DNA of 64,000 nt. Origin: DATLZU01 sp035573855 (GTDB lineage: Bacteria > Nitrospirota > Nitrospiria > Nitrospirales > Nitrospiraceae). Location of the stretch: contig DATLZU010000034.1 in assembly GCA_035573855.1 (NCBI GenBank), positions 60,059-124,058 of the forward strand, written 5' to 3'. How positions within the stretch are numbered: the first letter of the stretch is position 1; each line of letters opens with the position of its first letter. The position numbers were made by a program, and so were the translations under genes. This document shows positions 8,529 through 16,512 of this stretch, one piece after another. A model generated the notes under the pieces. The model did no database searches and was not told where the DNA came from. It saw nothing but the letters and a program-made list of their open reading frames with translations.

Positions 8529-9188
8529 ATGGCCGCCATTGCGACAACCGGATCCACCACCAGTGCCGCGCCGTCGCCCTCGAACGCATTGGGCGCCCGG
8601 GAGCTGGGACAGGATGATTTTCTGAAACTGCTCGTCACGCAGTTAAAGAATCAAGATCCTCTCAAGCCCATGGATAACACCGCCTTCGTCGCGGAACTGG
8701 CGCAGTTCAGCCAACTCGAACAAAGCGCCAAGCAGGTCAAGTTGCTCGAGCAAAGCCTTGCGGCTCAAGCGGCCAGTTTGCCATATGCGCTGTTGTCTCT
8801 GGTCGGACGCCAAGTCACGGTGAACGGCGGGGTTGTCCAGTTGGAGACGGGGCCGGTGCCGCTGACCTATACGCTGGACCGCGATGCGGCCGCCGTCCAG
8901 ATCACGATTGCGAATATGCACACTCAACTCGTGAGCACGCTGGAGGGTGGTCCCCAGGGAGCCGGCGCGCAAACCGTCAACTGGGAGGGACGCGACCAGA
9001 ACGGGAGACCGCTCCCGCCAGGAGTCTATCGGTTCTCCGTCACGGCGATTGATCGCCAGGGCAAGACGGTCGGCGCGACGACGCAATCGCGACTGACGGT
9101 GACGGGCGTGCGCATGACAAACGGGCAGCCGATGCTGCTAGTTGGAGATCACGAGCTCGATCCCACTATGGTCCTCGAAATGCGGTGA
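8529..9188 (+). CDS. flgD: Flagellar hook-capping protein FlgD
   Basis: Scaffold protein placed at the growing tip of the hook so that FlgE subunits can polymerise. The 219-aa product has the N-terminal signature ELGQDDFLKLLVTQLKNQDP at about residue 24 and the adjacent MDNTAFVAELAQFSQLEQ, then the FlgD Ig-like/tudor-like part with VNWEGRDQNGRPLPPGVYRF. A Shine-Dalgarno-like AAAAAGGAG precedes the ATG. It lies between fliK and flgE as usual. Confidence 0.96.
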   Translation: MAAIATTGSTTSAAPSPSNALGARELGQDDFLKLLVTQLKNQDPLKPMDNTAFVAELAQFSQLEQSAKQVKLLEQSLAAQAASLPYALLSLVGRQVTVNGGVVQLETGPVPLTYTLDRDAAAVQITIANMHTQLVSTLEGGPQGAGAQTVNWEGRDQNGRPLPPGVYRFSVTAIDRQGKTVGATTQSRLTVTGVRMTNGQPMLLVGDHELDPTMVLEMR

Positions 9189-9327
9189 AGAGGGAGCGTC
9201 TTTGCCGCGGACGGCGGTCACAATCCCTCTTCGTACGGTAAGAGTCGGCCGAGGGGCGAAGGACGCGAGGGGATACACCTTGCGCCTGGCCTTCTCTCAG
9301 GCCGGTCGACAAAGGAGGTCATGACAC

Positions 9328-10692
9328 ATGGGCATTCTCTCGTCTCTCTTCGCCGGAGTCAGCGGGCTCAACGCCAACGGCACGGCCTTGTCGGTCATCG
9401 GCAACAATATCGCCAACCTCAGCACGGTAGGGTTTAAATCCAGCCGAGCCACATTTGCGGACCTGATCAGTTCCTCGATTTCTGGCGGGTCGGGCGCGAT
9501 CCAGACCGGTATCGGCGTGGCGCTCACCTCGGTGCAGGGCAACTTTTCCCAAGGCTCACTGGCGACCTCCAGCAACGTGTTGGACCTCGCCATCGACGGG
9601 AATGGGTTTTTCATTCTCAAAGACGCGCAGGGCGGCACGTTCTACAGCCGTGCCGGGCAGTTTCGGTTGGACAAGAACAACAACGTGGTCGATCCCAGCG
9701 GCTTCAAGCTCCAGGGATTTTTGGCGAACGCCAACAACGTGATCACCGGGACCATGGGGGACATCTCCCTGCCCTCGACGACCGCCCCGCCGAACGCCAC
9801 GACCACGGCGTTTATCGCGGCAAATCTCAATTCTCAGTCGACGGTGATCGGCACGGGCTTCAGCATCAATGATCCGACCGGGACCTCGAACTTTTCGACG
9901 GCGATGACGGTATACGACTCGCTCGGCAACCCCCATCTATTAACCACGTATTTCACCAAGACAGCCGCGAACACCTGGACCTATAACGTCGTGGCAAGCA
10001 CCAGCGATATCGTCACGGCCAACTACCATGCCGCCAACATCAACACCTCGTTGGGGATCGTGCGGGTCGGATCGGGCACGCTGACCTTTACCACCGACGG
10101 GCGGTTGGATACCGAAAGCGTGGCTACGCGCTATGACGACGGGACGGCTGCCGGATCGGCCGGGACGGTGCCGGGGCAGCTTCAAATCGATTTCGTGGGA
10201 GCGACGCAAGATCAATTAATCACCTATAACTTCGGCTCCAGCGTCACCACGGAAAGCGGCACGGGCCTGGACGGGACGACGCAGTTCGGATCCCAGTCGG
10301 CGTTGGTGCAGCAGACGCAGGACGGCTACGCGGCAGGTTCCTTACAGGCTTTTTCGGTCGACACCAACGGCGTGATCAACGGCCGGTTTTCCAACGGTCA
10401 ATTGCGCGCTCTTGCTCAGGTGGCCCTGGCGCGTTTTCCGGACCCGCTTGGCCTGACCCGGACCGGCAAGAACACCTTTGCCCAGTCCGGCAACTCCGGC
10501 CAGCCAGTGGTCGGAACGCCGGACAGCGCCGGGCTGGGACGGGTGTTGTCCAACTCGCTGGAACTGTCCAATGTGGATCTCGGTGAGAGCTTCATCGACA
10601 TGATCGCTGCGCAGCGCGGCTTCCAGGCCAACTCGCGGGTGATCACGACTTCCGACGAAATTCTCCAAGAATTGGTGAATCTCAAACGATAA
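9328..10692 (+). CDS. flgE: Flagellar hook protein FlgE
   Basis: Structural subunit of the hook. The 454-aa product begins with the axial-protein N-terminus (LFAGVSGLNANGTALSVIGNNIANLSTVGFKSSR, given here only as the start of the conserved helix and loop) and ends with the C-terminal helix LGESFIDMIAAQRGFQANSR, the two forming the D0 coiled coil. The middle carries the D1/D2 domains. AAAGGAGG precedes the ATG. A strong hairpin follows the stop codon. Confidence 0.97.
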   Translation: MGILSSLFAGVSGLNANGTALSVIGNNIANLSTVGFKSSRATFADLISSSISGGSGAIQTGIGVALTSVQGNFSQGSLATSSNVLDLAIDGNGFFILKDAQGGTFYSRAGQFRLDKNNNVVDPSGFKLQGFLANANNVITGTMGDISLPSTTAPPNATTTAFIAANLNSQSTVIGTGFSINDPTGTSNFSTAMTVYDSLGNPHLLTTYFTKTAANTWTYNVVASTSDIVTANYHAANINTSLGIVRVGSGTLTFTTDGRLDTESVATRYDDGTAAGSAGTVPGQLQIDFVGATQDQLITYNFGSSVTTESGTGLDGTTQFGSQSALVQQTQDGYAAGSLQAFSVDTNGVINGRFSNGQLRALAQVALARFPDPLGLTRTGKNTFAQSGNSGQPVVGTPDSAGLGRVLSNSLELSNVDLGESFIDMIAAQRGFQANSRVITTSDEILQELVNLKR

Positions 10693-10713
10693 CTGGGTCC
10701 TTCTGTCTCGTCA

Positions 10714-10745
10714 CGCGGCGCCCGCTGAAGCACCCGGGCGCCGCG
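10714..10745. terminator. Strong GC hairpin downstream of flgE
   Basis: Perfect 11-bp inverted repeat CGCGGCGCCCG (10714-10724) / CGGGCGCCGCG (10735-10745) with a 10-nt loop, 22 bases after the flgE stop. There is no T tract, so it may block 3' exonucleases or act in Rho-dependent termination rather than being a classical intrinsic terminator. Confidence 0.5.
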
Positions 10746-10954
10746 CCCGCTGGAGTCTGCCATAGATCATCGACGCATCTTGGGCCTCATCCGGCAAGAA
10801 TGTCCACAAAGCCCGTCGCCCTGTCGGGCGCATGGCGCCCCACCGCGTCAGCTTTCTGACGTTGTCAAGAGACCGGTGTGCTTCGTGGCGCCGCTGATAG
10901 CACGGGCTTCCATGAGGCGGAGCCAAGCACGCAGTTTTTGGGCCTTTTCCCCCA

Positions 10955-10968
10955 TCTTGTCGACAAGA
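10955..10968. promoter_or_regulatory. 14-bp perfect palindrome upstream of the fliL promoter
   Basis: TCTTGTCGACAAGA is a perfect palindrome. It lies 17 bases upstream of the -24 element of the sigma-54-type promoter of fliL, centred about 48 bases before the expected transcription start. It looks like an operator for a dimeric DNA-binding protein; which one is unknown. Confidence 0.4.
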
Positions 10969-10984
10969 GTGCGTCGCCGGCGTG

Positions 10985-10998
10985 GGCATAAGCATTGC
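10985..10998 (+). promoter_or_regulatory. RpoN (sigma-54)-type promoter of the fliL operon
   Basis: GG at 10985-10986, ten bases, then GC at 10997-10998, within GGGCATAAGCATTGCA. The -12 TTGCA is perfect; the -24 matches GGCAY. The predicted start is near 11010, about 30 bases before the fliL ATG. Confidence 0.6.
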
Positions 10999-11039
10999 AC
11001 ACCTGCTGCGCCGGACAGTTAATGCAGCGGAGGTGCTTC

Positions 11040-11576
11040 ATGGCGGAAGCGGTTGGAGAAAAAACTCTCGCGGCGGTTCCGGCCGGCGTTCCCTTTAAGC
11101 TGGTCATTGTGATCAGCCTTGCGGCGCTACTCATCGGGCTCGGTGGCGCGTTCGCGTTCTTAAAGTTGAGCGGAGGCCACACGGCTCAAGACAAACACGC
11201 CGGCGGCCAGGCATCCGGAAGCGGCGAGGACGGCAGTACGGCCCACGGCGCGTCGACCGTTCCGTCGGGCGTGCCAGGGGTCATTTACGATCTCGAACCC
11301 TTCATCGTGAATCTCGCCGATACTCCGGAGATCCGCTATCTCAAGGTCACGATCAAGCTTGAGCTCGACAGGGCGGACGCCGGGTCCGAAATCGCCACGC
11401 GGTTACCCCAGATTCGGGACTCAATTCTCGTGCTGCTTACCAGCAAGGACTCCGCCAGCGTCCGCAGCCCGCAGGGCAAGTTCCAACTGCGCGACGAAAT
11501 CACTCAGCGCGTGAACCAGTTGCTGCCGCGTCCAGGCGTGCGAGCGGCCTACTTCACGGACTTCGTCGTGCAGTAG
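11040..11576 (+). CDS. fliL: Flagellar basal body-associated protein FliL
   Basis: Inner-membrane protein that rings the stator and supports its mechanosensitive function. The 178-aa product has a single membrane segment at about residues 17-39 (LVIVISLAALLIGLGGAFAF), a Gly/Ser/His linker and a periplasmic stomatin-like domain (YDLEPFIVNLADTPEIRYLK, then LPQIRDSILVLLTSK). The ATG at 11040 follows GCGGAGGT; the frame extends to 10995 but that would run through the promoter. fliM follows after 23 bases. Confidence 0.93.
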   Translation: MAEAVGEKTLAAVPAGVPFKLVIVISLAALLIGLGGAFAFLKLSGGHTAQDKHAGGQASGSGEDGSTAHGASTVPSGVPGVIYDLEPFIVNLADTPEIRYLKVTIKLELDRADAGSEIATRLPQIRDSILVLLTSKDSASVRSPQGKFQLRDEITQRVNQLLPRPGVRAAYFTDFVVQ

Positions 11577-11599
11577 GCGGCACGCGGGCCGAACAGAGC

Positions 11600-12577
11600 A
11601 TGGCGCCGATGGAAAAGATTTTGTCGCAAGAGGAAGTCGATGCCCTGTTGAAAGGCGTCGTGTCCGGCGAGGTGGACACGATGCCCAAGGAAGAGGCGCC
11701 GGGCGGGATCAGGACCTACGACCTTCTCAATCAGGAACGGATCATCCGTGGGCGGATGCCCACGCTCGAGATGATCAACGACCGATTCATCAGGCGGCAG
11801 TCCGCGTCGTGGAGCAGTCTGCTTCGTGAACCGTCGGACTTCATCATCGTCGGAACGCAGATCATGAAGTTCGGGGAGTTCCTCAAAAAAGTTCCGTTTC
11901 CGTCCTCGCTGAACGTCTTTCACATGGACCCGCTGCGAGGCAACGGTCTGTATGTCATCGACGCCTTTTTGGTGTACCTCATCGTGGACTACTTCTTCGG
12001 CGGCAAGGGCCAGACTCATGTCAAGCCCGAGGGCCGCGATTTTACGCCGATCCAGATGCGGGTCATCAAAAAAATCGTGCAGCAGGCGTTCGTCGACTTG
12101 GAAAAAGCCTGGCAAGCGTTGCTGTCGGTCAAGATCCGCCATATGCGCTCGGAGAGCAATCCGCAATTCGCCATGGTGGTCTCGGTGTCTGAGATCGTCG
12201 TCGTCGTCACCCTGCAAGTGCAAATCGGCGAGACGACGCGTGATCTCTACGTGGTGTACCCGTATTCGATGCTCGAACCAATCAAAGAGAAACTTTATTC
12301 GGGGCTGGTATCCGACCAGGTGGAACAGGACGGCAGTTGGGCCAGCCGGTTCAGGGACACATTGCAGGACTGCCCATTGACGCTCACGGCTCGGCTCGGA
12401 ACTGCGACCGTCCGGGTTCGGGATGTTCTGAACTTTGCTCCCGGCGACGTGTTGGTGCTTGATCAGCGGCCCGATGATCCCTTGGAGTGTTTTGTGGAAG
12501 GGTTCCCGAAGTTTCTGGCCAGTCCGGGAGTCTTCAAGGGCAACTATGCCTGCCGTATCACCCAAGTGCTCTCGTAA
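11600..12577 (+). CDS. fliM: Flagellar motor switch protein FliM
   Basis: C-ring protein that binds CheY-P and FliG. The 325-aa product starts with the N-terminal segment ILSQEEVDALLKGV that serves as the CheY-P-binding peptide region, followed by the CheC-like middle domain (LEMINDRFIRRQSASWSSLL onward) and a C-terminal SpoA domain resembling FliN (GTATVRVRDVLNFAPGDVLVL). ATG 11609 is an alternative start. Length and domain order are standard. fliN is 30 bases downstream. Confidence 0.97.
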   Translation: MAPMEKILSQEEVDALLKGVVSGEVDTMPKEEAPGGIRTYDLLNQERIIRGRMPTLEMINDRFIRRQSASWSSLLREPSDFIIVGTQIMKFGEFLKKVPFPSSLNVFHMDPLRGNGLYVIDAFLVYLIVDYFFGGKGQTHVKPEGRDFTPIQMRVIKKIVQQAFVDLEKAWQALLSVKIRHMRSESNPQFAMVVSVSEIVVVVTLQVQIGETTRDLYVVYPYSMLEPIKEKLYSGLVSDQVEQDGSWASRFRDTLQDCPLTLTARLGTATVRVRDVLNFAPGDVLVLDQRPDDPLECFVEGFPKFLASPGVFKGNYACRITQVLS

Positions 12578-12607
12578 ACCGTCCACCCGAGCGAAGGAGA
12601 CGATCCG

Positions 12608-12982
12608 ATGACACAGGCTGAAACCAACCCTCCGGCGGGCGGAGCGCCCGCCGGAGTCCAGGCGGCCGATCCGCAGCCGGCCTCGTTTCCGACACTGGAC
12701 AATTCGGGCGCGGCGTCTGCGGTCAAGAATCTGGATTTCATCCTCGATATCCCGATGCAGGTCACGGTGCAAGTGGGGACCGCCCGCATGGCGATCCGCG
12801 ACCTGCTGCAACTGGGGCAGGGATCGGTCATTGAGCTGGAGAAGTTGGCCGGCGAACCGATGGAGGTGCTCGTCAACAACAAGCTCGTGGCCAAGGGCGA
12901 AGTTGTGGTGGTCAACGAAAAATTCGGGATCCGTCTGACCGATGTGGTCAGCGCGGCGGAGCGGATCCAGCAATTGGGGTAA
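12608..12982 (+). CDS. fliN: Flagellar motor switch protein FliN
   Basis: Smallest C-ring component, a SpoA-domain protein of 124 aa. An Ala/Pro-rich N-terminus leads into the conserved core LDFILDIPMQVTVQVG, then RDLLQLGQGSVIELEKLAGEP and VNNKLVAKGEVVVVNEKFG. It forms spirals at the base of the C ring with FliM and helps dock FliH-FliI, here the receiver-FliH fusion. The SD-like GAAGGAGA precedes the ATG. Confidence 0.97.
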   Translation: MTQAETNPPAGGAPAGVQAADPQPASFPTLDNSGAASAVKNLDFILDIPMQVTVQVGTARMAIRDLLQLGQGSVIELEKLAGEPMEVLVNNKLVAKGEVVVVNEKFGIRLTDVVSAAERIQQLG

Positions 12983-12995
12983 CGCAGCGCTGCGT
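12982..12995. repeat. 14-bp palindrome after fliN
   Basis: ACGCAGCGCTGCGT is a perfect palindrome beginning in the last base of the fliN stop codon, in the 98-base gap before fliO. It could be a protein-binding site or a small hairpin; nothing more can be said. Confidence 0.3.
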
Positions 12996-13080
12996 CATGT
13001 GGGACGGGCGATGCATAGCGCACAACGCGTCGCGCAGCACCGGGAGGGCGCACGATGCGGCTCACCTCACGGAATGAGCA

Positions 13081-13518
13081 ATGGACTTCACTGATGGTCT
13101 CCTGCGTTCGGCGTGGGCATTGGCGATCGTGTTGAGCCTGATGATGGCCGTCGCGGCGGCGGCGCGGCGCCTCTTCCGCGGGCGCGTCCTCTTGCCGGAT
13201 CAACAACCCGTAGTCCGGATCTTGGGGGATGGCTATCTTGGGGCGCGCAAGAGTATCGCGGTCATCGCCGTGGCCGAAGAAATCTTTGTCGTCGGCTCCA
13301 CCGCCGACAGTCTTGTGCCGCTGGGTCGCATCACGGATCGCGAACAGGTCCGGCGCCTTCTCTCACAGTCGCCGGCCGTCGGCATCGGAGAACGTGTTGT
13401 TCCGGGTCAACCTGACCCGATGTCGCCGATGACATCGCTCGGGGCACAGATACGCGCGTTGTTCCACAAAGCGGATCAGTCACCGACCAAGGGTGCGGGT
13501 GAACATGGGACGGGTTAA
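13081..13518 (+). CDS. fliO: Flagellar biosynthesis protein FliO
   Basis: Short membrane protein that helps FliP assemble in the export gate. The 145-aa product has one N-terminal membrane segment (WALAIVLSLMMAVAAAA), then a small domain with the FliO-typical VVRILGDGYLGARKSIAVIAV and EEIFVVGSTADSLVPL, and a polar tail. FliO is weakly conserved; position directly before fliP and this pattern support it. It overlaps fliP by 14 bases. Confidence 0.88.
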   Translation: MDFTDGLLRSAWALAIVLSLMMAVAAAARRLFRGRVLLPDQQPVVRILGDGYLGARKSIAVIAVAEEIFVVGSTADSLVPLGRITDREQVRRLLSQSPAVGIGERVVPGQPDPMSPMTSLGAQIRALFHKADQSPTKGAGEHGTG

Positions 13519-14299
13519 GGGCGCGGCCGGGCGGTTCACCGCCCGGCGGCGGTTCTCATCGACCATGCTCCTGGGCGCCGTGGCAGCGGGCTGGTTGTGG
13601 GGCCAACCGGACCAGGCGCTAGCCGGGGGGCCGTCAATCACGATTGATCTGGGAAGCGACGTCGGCCCGAAGCCGACGGCGGTCGTGATCCAGATCCTGG
13701 CCTTGCTGACGATCCTGTCGCTTGCGCCAGCCTTTGTCATCATGGTGACCTCGTTCACGCGCATTGTCATCGTGCTGTCCTTTCTCCGGCAAGCCTTGGG
13801 CACGCAGCAGGCGCCGCCCAACCAGGTCCTGATCAGCCTGGCGCTGTTCTTGACGATCTTTATCATGGCTCCGGTGGGGCAGAAGGTCTACGGTGATGCC
13901 ATCCAACCACTCTTGGCCGAGCAGATCGGGTATGAGGAGGCTTGGGCGCGCGGTGTCGAGCCAATTCGGAAGTTCATGCTCGGACAAGTCCGCGAGAAGG
14001 ATCTCGAACTGTTCGTTGAACTCGCCAAGTTGGAGAAGCCGCCTTCGCCGGATCAGGTGCCGACTCACGTGGTGATTCCGGCTTTCCTGCTCGGCGAACT
14101 GCGGACGGCCTTTCAGATCGGCTTCCTCATCTATATCCCTTTCCTGATCATCGATATGGTCGTGGCCAGCGTCCTCATGTCCATGGGCATGATGCTGCTT
14201 CCGCCCGTCATGATTTCTCTGCCGTTTAAGCTGGTGCTGTTTGTGGTGGCAGACGGCTGGTACCTGGTCGTCGGATCGCTGATACGGAGTTTTCAGTAG
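13505..14299 (+). CDS. fliP: Flagellar export gate protein FliP
   Basis: Core subunit of the FliP5Q4R1 export gate. After an N-terminal signal sequence (about residues 20-42, basic then hydrophobic, ending QALAGG) it has four membrane segments and the family signatures FTRIVIVLSFLRQALGTQQAPPNQ (first part) and LSMGMMLLPPVMISLPFKL-type C-terminus. ATG 13505 gives 264 aa; GTG 13493 is possible. It overlaps the end of fliO. fliQ follows after 61 bases. Confidence 0.96.
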   Translation: MGRVKGAAGRFTARRRFSSTMLLGAVAAGWLWGQPDQALAGGPSITIDLGSDVGPKPTAVVIQILALLTILSLAPAFVIMVTSFTRIVIVLSFLRQALGTQQAPPNQVLISLALFLTIFIMAPVGQKVYGDAIQPLLAEQIGYEEAWARGVEPIRKFMLGQVREKDLELFVELAKLEKPPSPDQVPTHVVIPAFLLGELRTAFQIGFLIYIPFLIIDMVVASVLMSMGMMLLPPVMISLPFKLVLFVVADGWYLVVGSLIRSFQ

Positions 14300-14360
14300 A
14301 CGGCAACCGGGGATCGACAAGACTGACCCCCCCTTCGCCCAACGCGCGAAAGGAGACGCG

Positions 14361-14630
14361 ATGACACCGGACTTGGTGACGGAAATCGGGAGACAAGCAC
14401 TGGAGACCATGATGCTGGTGTCGGCGCCGATGTTGGGCTTGAGCCTTGTGGTCGGGTTGCTGATCAGTCTGTTTCAGGCGATGACCCAGATCAATGAAGC
14501 CACGCTCTCGTTCGTTCCGAAGATTCTTGCCATCTTCGTCGCGACGCTGCTGTTCTTTCCGTGGATGTTGAGCACCTTGATCGCGTTCACCACGAATTTG
14601 CTGGGGAATATCCCTCAGTACGTTCGTTGA
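14361..14630 (+). CDS. fliQ: Flagellar export gate protein FliQ
   Basis: Small two-helix membrane protein (89 aa) of the export gate. Sequence shows LVTEIGRQALETMMLVSAPM, then LISLFQAMTQINEATLSFVPK and a second hydrophobic helix, all typical of FliQ. A strong AAAGGAGA precedes the ATG. fliR starts 12 bases downstream. Confidence 0.97.
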   Translation: MTPDLVTEIGRQALETMMLVSAPMLGLSLVVGLLISLFQAMTQINEATLSFVPKILAIFVATLLFFPWMLSTLIAFTTNLLGNIPQYVR

Positions 14631-14642
14631 GCGAGGAGAACG

Positions 14643-15425
14643 ATGACGAGCCCGATGCAGTGGGCGGTTCCCGAGATTCACTCCTTTCTCGCCTTGTTGT
14701 TCCGCGTGAGCGGGATCATCGCAGCCTTGCCTCTTGTCGGCAGCCGAACGGTGCCCGTTCAGATCAAGATCGCGCTCTCGGTGACGACGAGCATGGTGCT
14801 GGCACCCGTTGTCAAACCGCTCAAAATGCCGGCCGATCCGACGCTCTTGGCGGCCGGCGTGGCCGGCGAGTTGGTCGTCGGGTTGGCCATCGGGCTGGCC
14901 AGCCGTCTGGTGTTTGCCGCGCTGGAGATCGCGGGAGAACTCATGGGTGTGCAGATGGGATTCGGTGTGGTGCAGTTGCTGGATCCGCTCGCGGCGCATC
15001 ACGCCCCGCTGCTTGGCAACCTTCAGACGATCATGGCGTCGTTGACGTTTCTGTCGTTCGACGCGCATATCGAGTTCCTGCGCGCGATCGCGCAGAGCTT
15101 CGAGTCGATCCCCCCGTTCGGCGCCGGCCTCTCGCCCGGATTGGTCGAAGATTTCCTGCGGCTCTCGCACAACATGTTTTTGGTCGCCCTCAAGGTGGCC
15201 GCACCGGTCCTGGCGACCGTGGTGTTGGTCAATATCGCGTTGGCGGTCCTGGGACGGGCCGTGGCGCAAATGAACGTGTTGGCGCTGAGCTTTCCGGCGA
15301 CGATCGCTGCGGGCTTGCTGATGATGGGACTGGCATTGCCGCACGCCCAGGTCCTGTATCAGCGCGAAGTGATCGGGCTCGGAGAGACAATCCGCGGATT
15401 GCTGAAGGTCTTGGGACATGGCTGA
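14643..15425 (+). CDS. fliR: Flagellar export gate protein FliR
   Basis: Single-copy subunit of the export gate that resembles a FliP-FliQ fusion. The 260-aa hydrophobic protein has about six membrane helices and family motifs FRVSGIIAALPLVGSRTVPVQIK (first part), GELVVGLAIGLASRLVFAAL and AGELMGVQMGFGVVQLLDP. It overlaps flhB by 8 bases, consistent with tight coupling of the two export-gate genes. Confidence 0.96.
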   Translation: MTSPMQWAVPEIHSFLALLFRVSGIIAALPLVGSRTVPVQIKIALSVTTSMVLAPVVKPLKMPADPTLLAAGVAGELVVGLAIGLASRLVFAALEIAGELMGVQMGFGVVQLLDPLAAHHAPLLGNLQTIMASLTFLSFDAHIEFLRAIAQSFESIPPFGAGLSPGLVEDFLRLSHNMFLVALKVAAPVLATVVLVNIALAVLGRAVAQMNVLALSFPATIAAGLLMMGLALPHAQVLYQREVIGLGETIRGLLKVLGHG

Positions 15426-16512
15426 GCACGCCGGCAGCCGGACCGAACAGGCAACGCCGAAACGGAAGACCGAGGCCAGGAAAAGGGGACAGGTCCCGGT
15501 CAGCCGCGACGTCTCCACTGTGGCGGTGCTGCTGGGGGGGATCGGATTGTTGTACGTCGGGTGGCAACCGGCGTTGGCGAAACTGATTGGACTTACCCGA
15601 GAATGGCTCGCCCGGTCGGCTCAACGGGCGGTCGGTGATCCGCTCACTGCGGACGGTCTCCAACAGATCATGATCCGTCTCTCGACGGACACCATGGTGC
15701 TGGCCTTGCCGATGGTGCTCGCCATTGCGATGGTCGGCGCCGGCGCGTCCGTGTGGCAGACGGGGTTTCTCTGGCGGGCCGACGTCTTTCAATTCGATCT
15801 TGCAAGGCTCAACCCTCTGGCCGGGCTGCGGCGTATGGCCTCGCTGCGGTCGGCCGCCGAGCTGATCAAATCGTTCGTGAAAATTGTCGCCGTGGGCGCC
15901 GTGGGATTTTGGGCCATCCGCAGGCATCTCGGCCTCCTGCCGGACCTGATCTCGTACGACGTCTGGGATGTCCTGTCGGTCGTCGGCTGGCTGTCGTTCA
16001 AGGCGGCCGGTGCCATTGCCTGCACCATGGTTGTGGTCGCGGCCGCGGACTACGCTTATCAACGGTTCGAGTGGGAACGCAGTCTGCGCATGACCAAAGA
16101 AGAAGTGAAGGAAGAACTCCGCGAGGCAGAGGGCGATCCGATGATCCGCGCCCGGGTCAAACGCGTGCAGCGCGAAATGGCGAGGAAGCGGATGCTGGCC
16201 GCCGTGCCGACCGCCGACGTGGTTGTCAGAAATCCCACGCATTATGCGGTCGCTCTTCGGTATGACCCGGCCAAGATGGCGGCCCCGGTCGTGGTGGCCA
16301 AGGGCGCCGGCTATATCGCCGAGCGGATCATTCAGACGGCGCTGCAATACGGCGTGGCCGTGGTCGAAGACAAAGTCGTCGCGCGCACGCTCTACACGCT
16401 CGTCGACGTAGGTCGCGAAATTCCGACGGATCTGTATCGCGCCGTCGCCGAAATCCTGGCCTTCGTGTATCGGGCCCGTGGGAAGGTGCCATCCGTCAGA
16501 GGGAACGAATGA
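15418..16512 (+). CDS. flhB: Flagellar export switch protein FlhB
   Basis: Export-gate protein whose cytoplasmic domain self-cleaves to switch substrate specificity from rod/hook to filament proteins when signalled by FliK. The 364-aa product starts with the conserved EQATPKRKTEARKRGQVP segment, has four membrane helices, and carries the autocleavage motif NPTH at about residue 272 followed by AVALRYDPAKMAAPVVVAKG. The stop overlaps the flhA start by 4 bases. Confidence 0.97.
   Translation: MAEHAGSRTEQATPKRKTEARKRGQVPVSRDVSTVAVLLGGIGLLYVGWQPALAKLIGLTREWLARSAQRAVGDPLTADGLQQIMIRLSTDTMVLALPMVLAIAMVGAGASVWQTGFLWRADVFQFDLARLNPLAGLRRMASLRSAAELIKSFVKIVAVGAVGFWAIRRHLGLLPDLISYDVWDVLSVVGWLSFKAAGAIACTMVVVAAADYAYQRFEWERSLRMTKEEVKEELREAEGDPMIRARVKRVQREMARKRMLAAVPTADVVVRNPTHYAVALRYDPAKMAAPVVVAKGAGYIAERIIQTALQYGVAVVEDKVVARTLYTLVDVGREIPTDLYRAVAEILAFVYRARGKVPSVRGNE

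Larger units (their letters stand above)
10693..11039. other. Intergenic region flgE-fliL
   Basis: The 347 bases between flgE and fliL hold no convincing gene. Three elements stand out: the GC hairpin at 10714-10745, a 14-bp perfect palindrome at 10955-10968, and a sigma-54-type promoter at 10985-10998. The arrangement marks a transcription-unit border: one operon ends and the fliL-fliA operon starts. Confidence 0.7.

Noticed and set aside
9270..9283. Possible sigma-54 site before flgE (GG-N10-GC)
   Set aside because: The -12 TTGC is present but the -24 is AGGGGAT, too weak to call without transcript data.
11549..12973. Long minus-strand open frame across fliM and fliN
   Set aside because: Antisense shadow of two certain genes; His/Asp/Arg-rich, no motif.
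13001..13014. Possible sigma-54 site before fliO (GG-N10-GC with ATGC)
   Set aside because: Two deviations from consensus and inside an otherwise continuous operon; likely chance.
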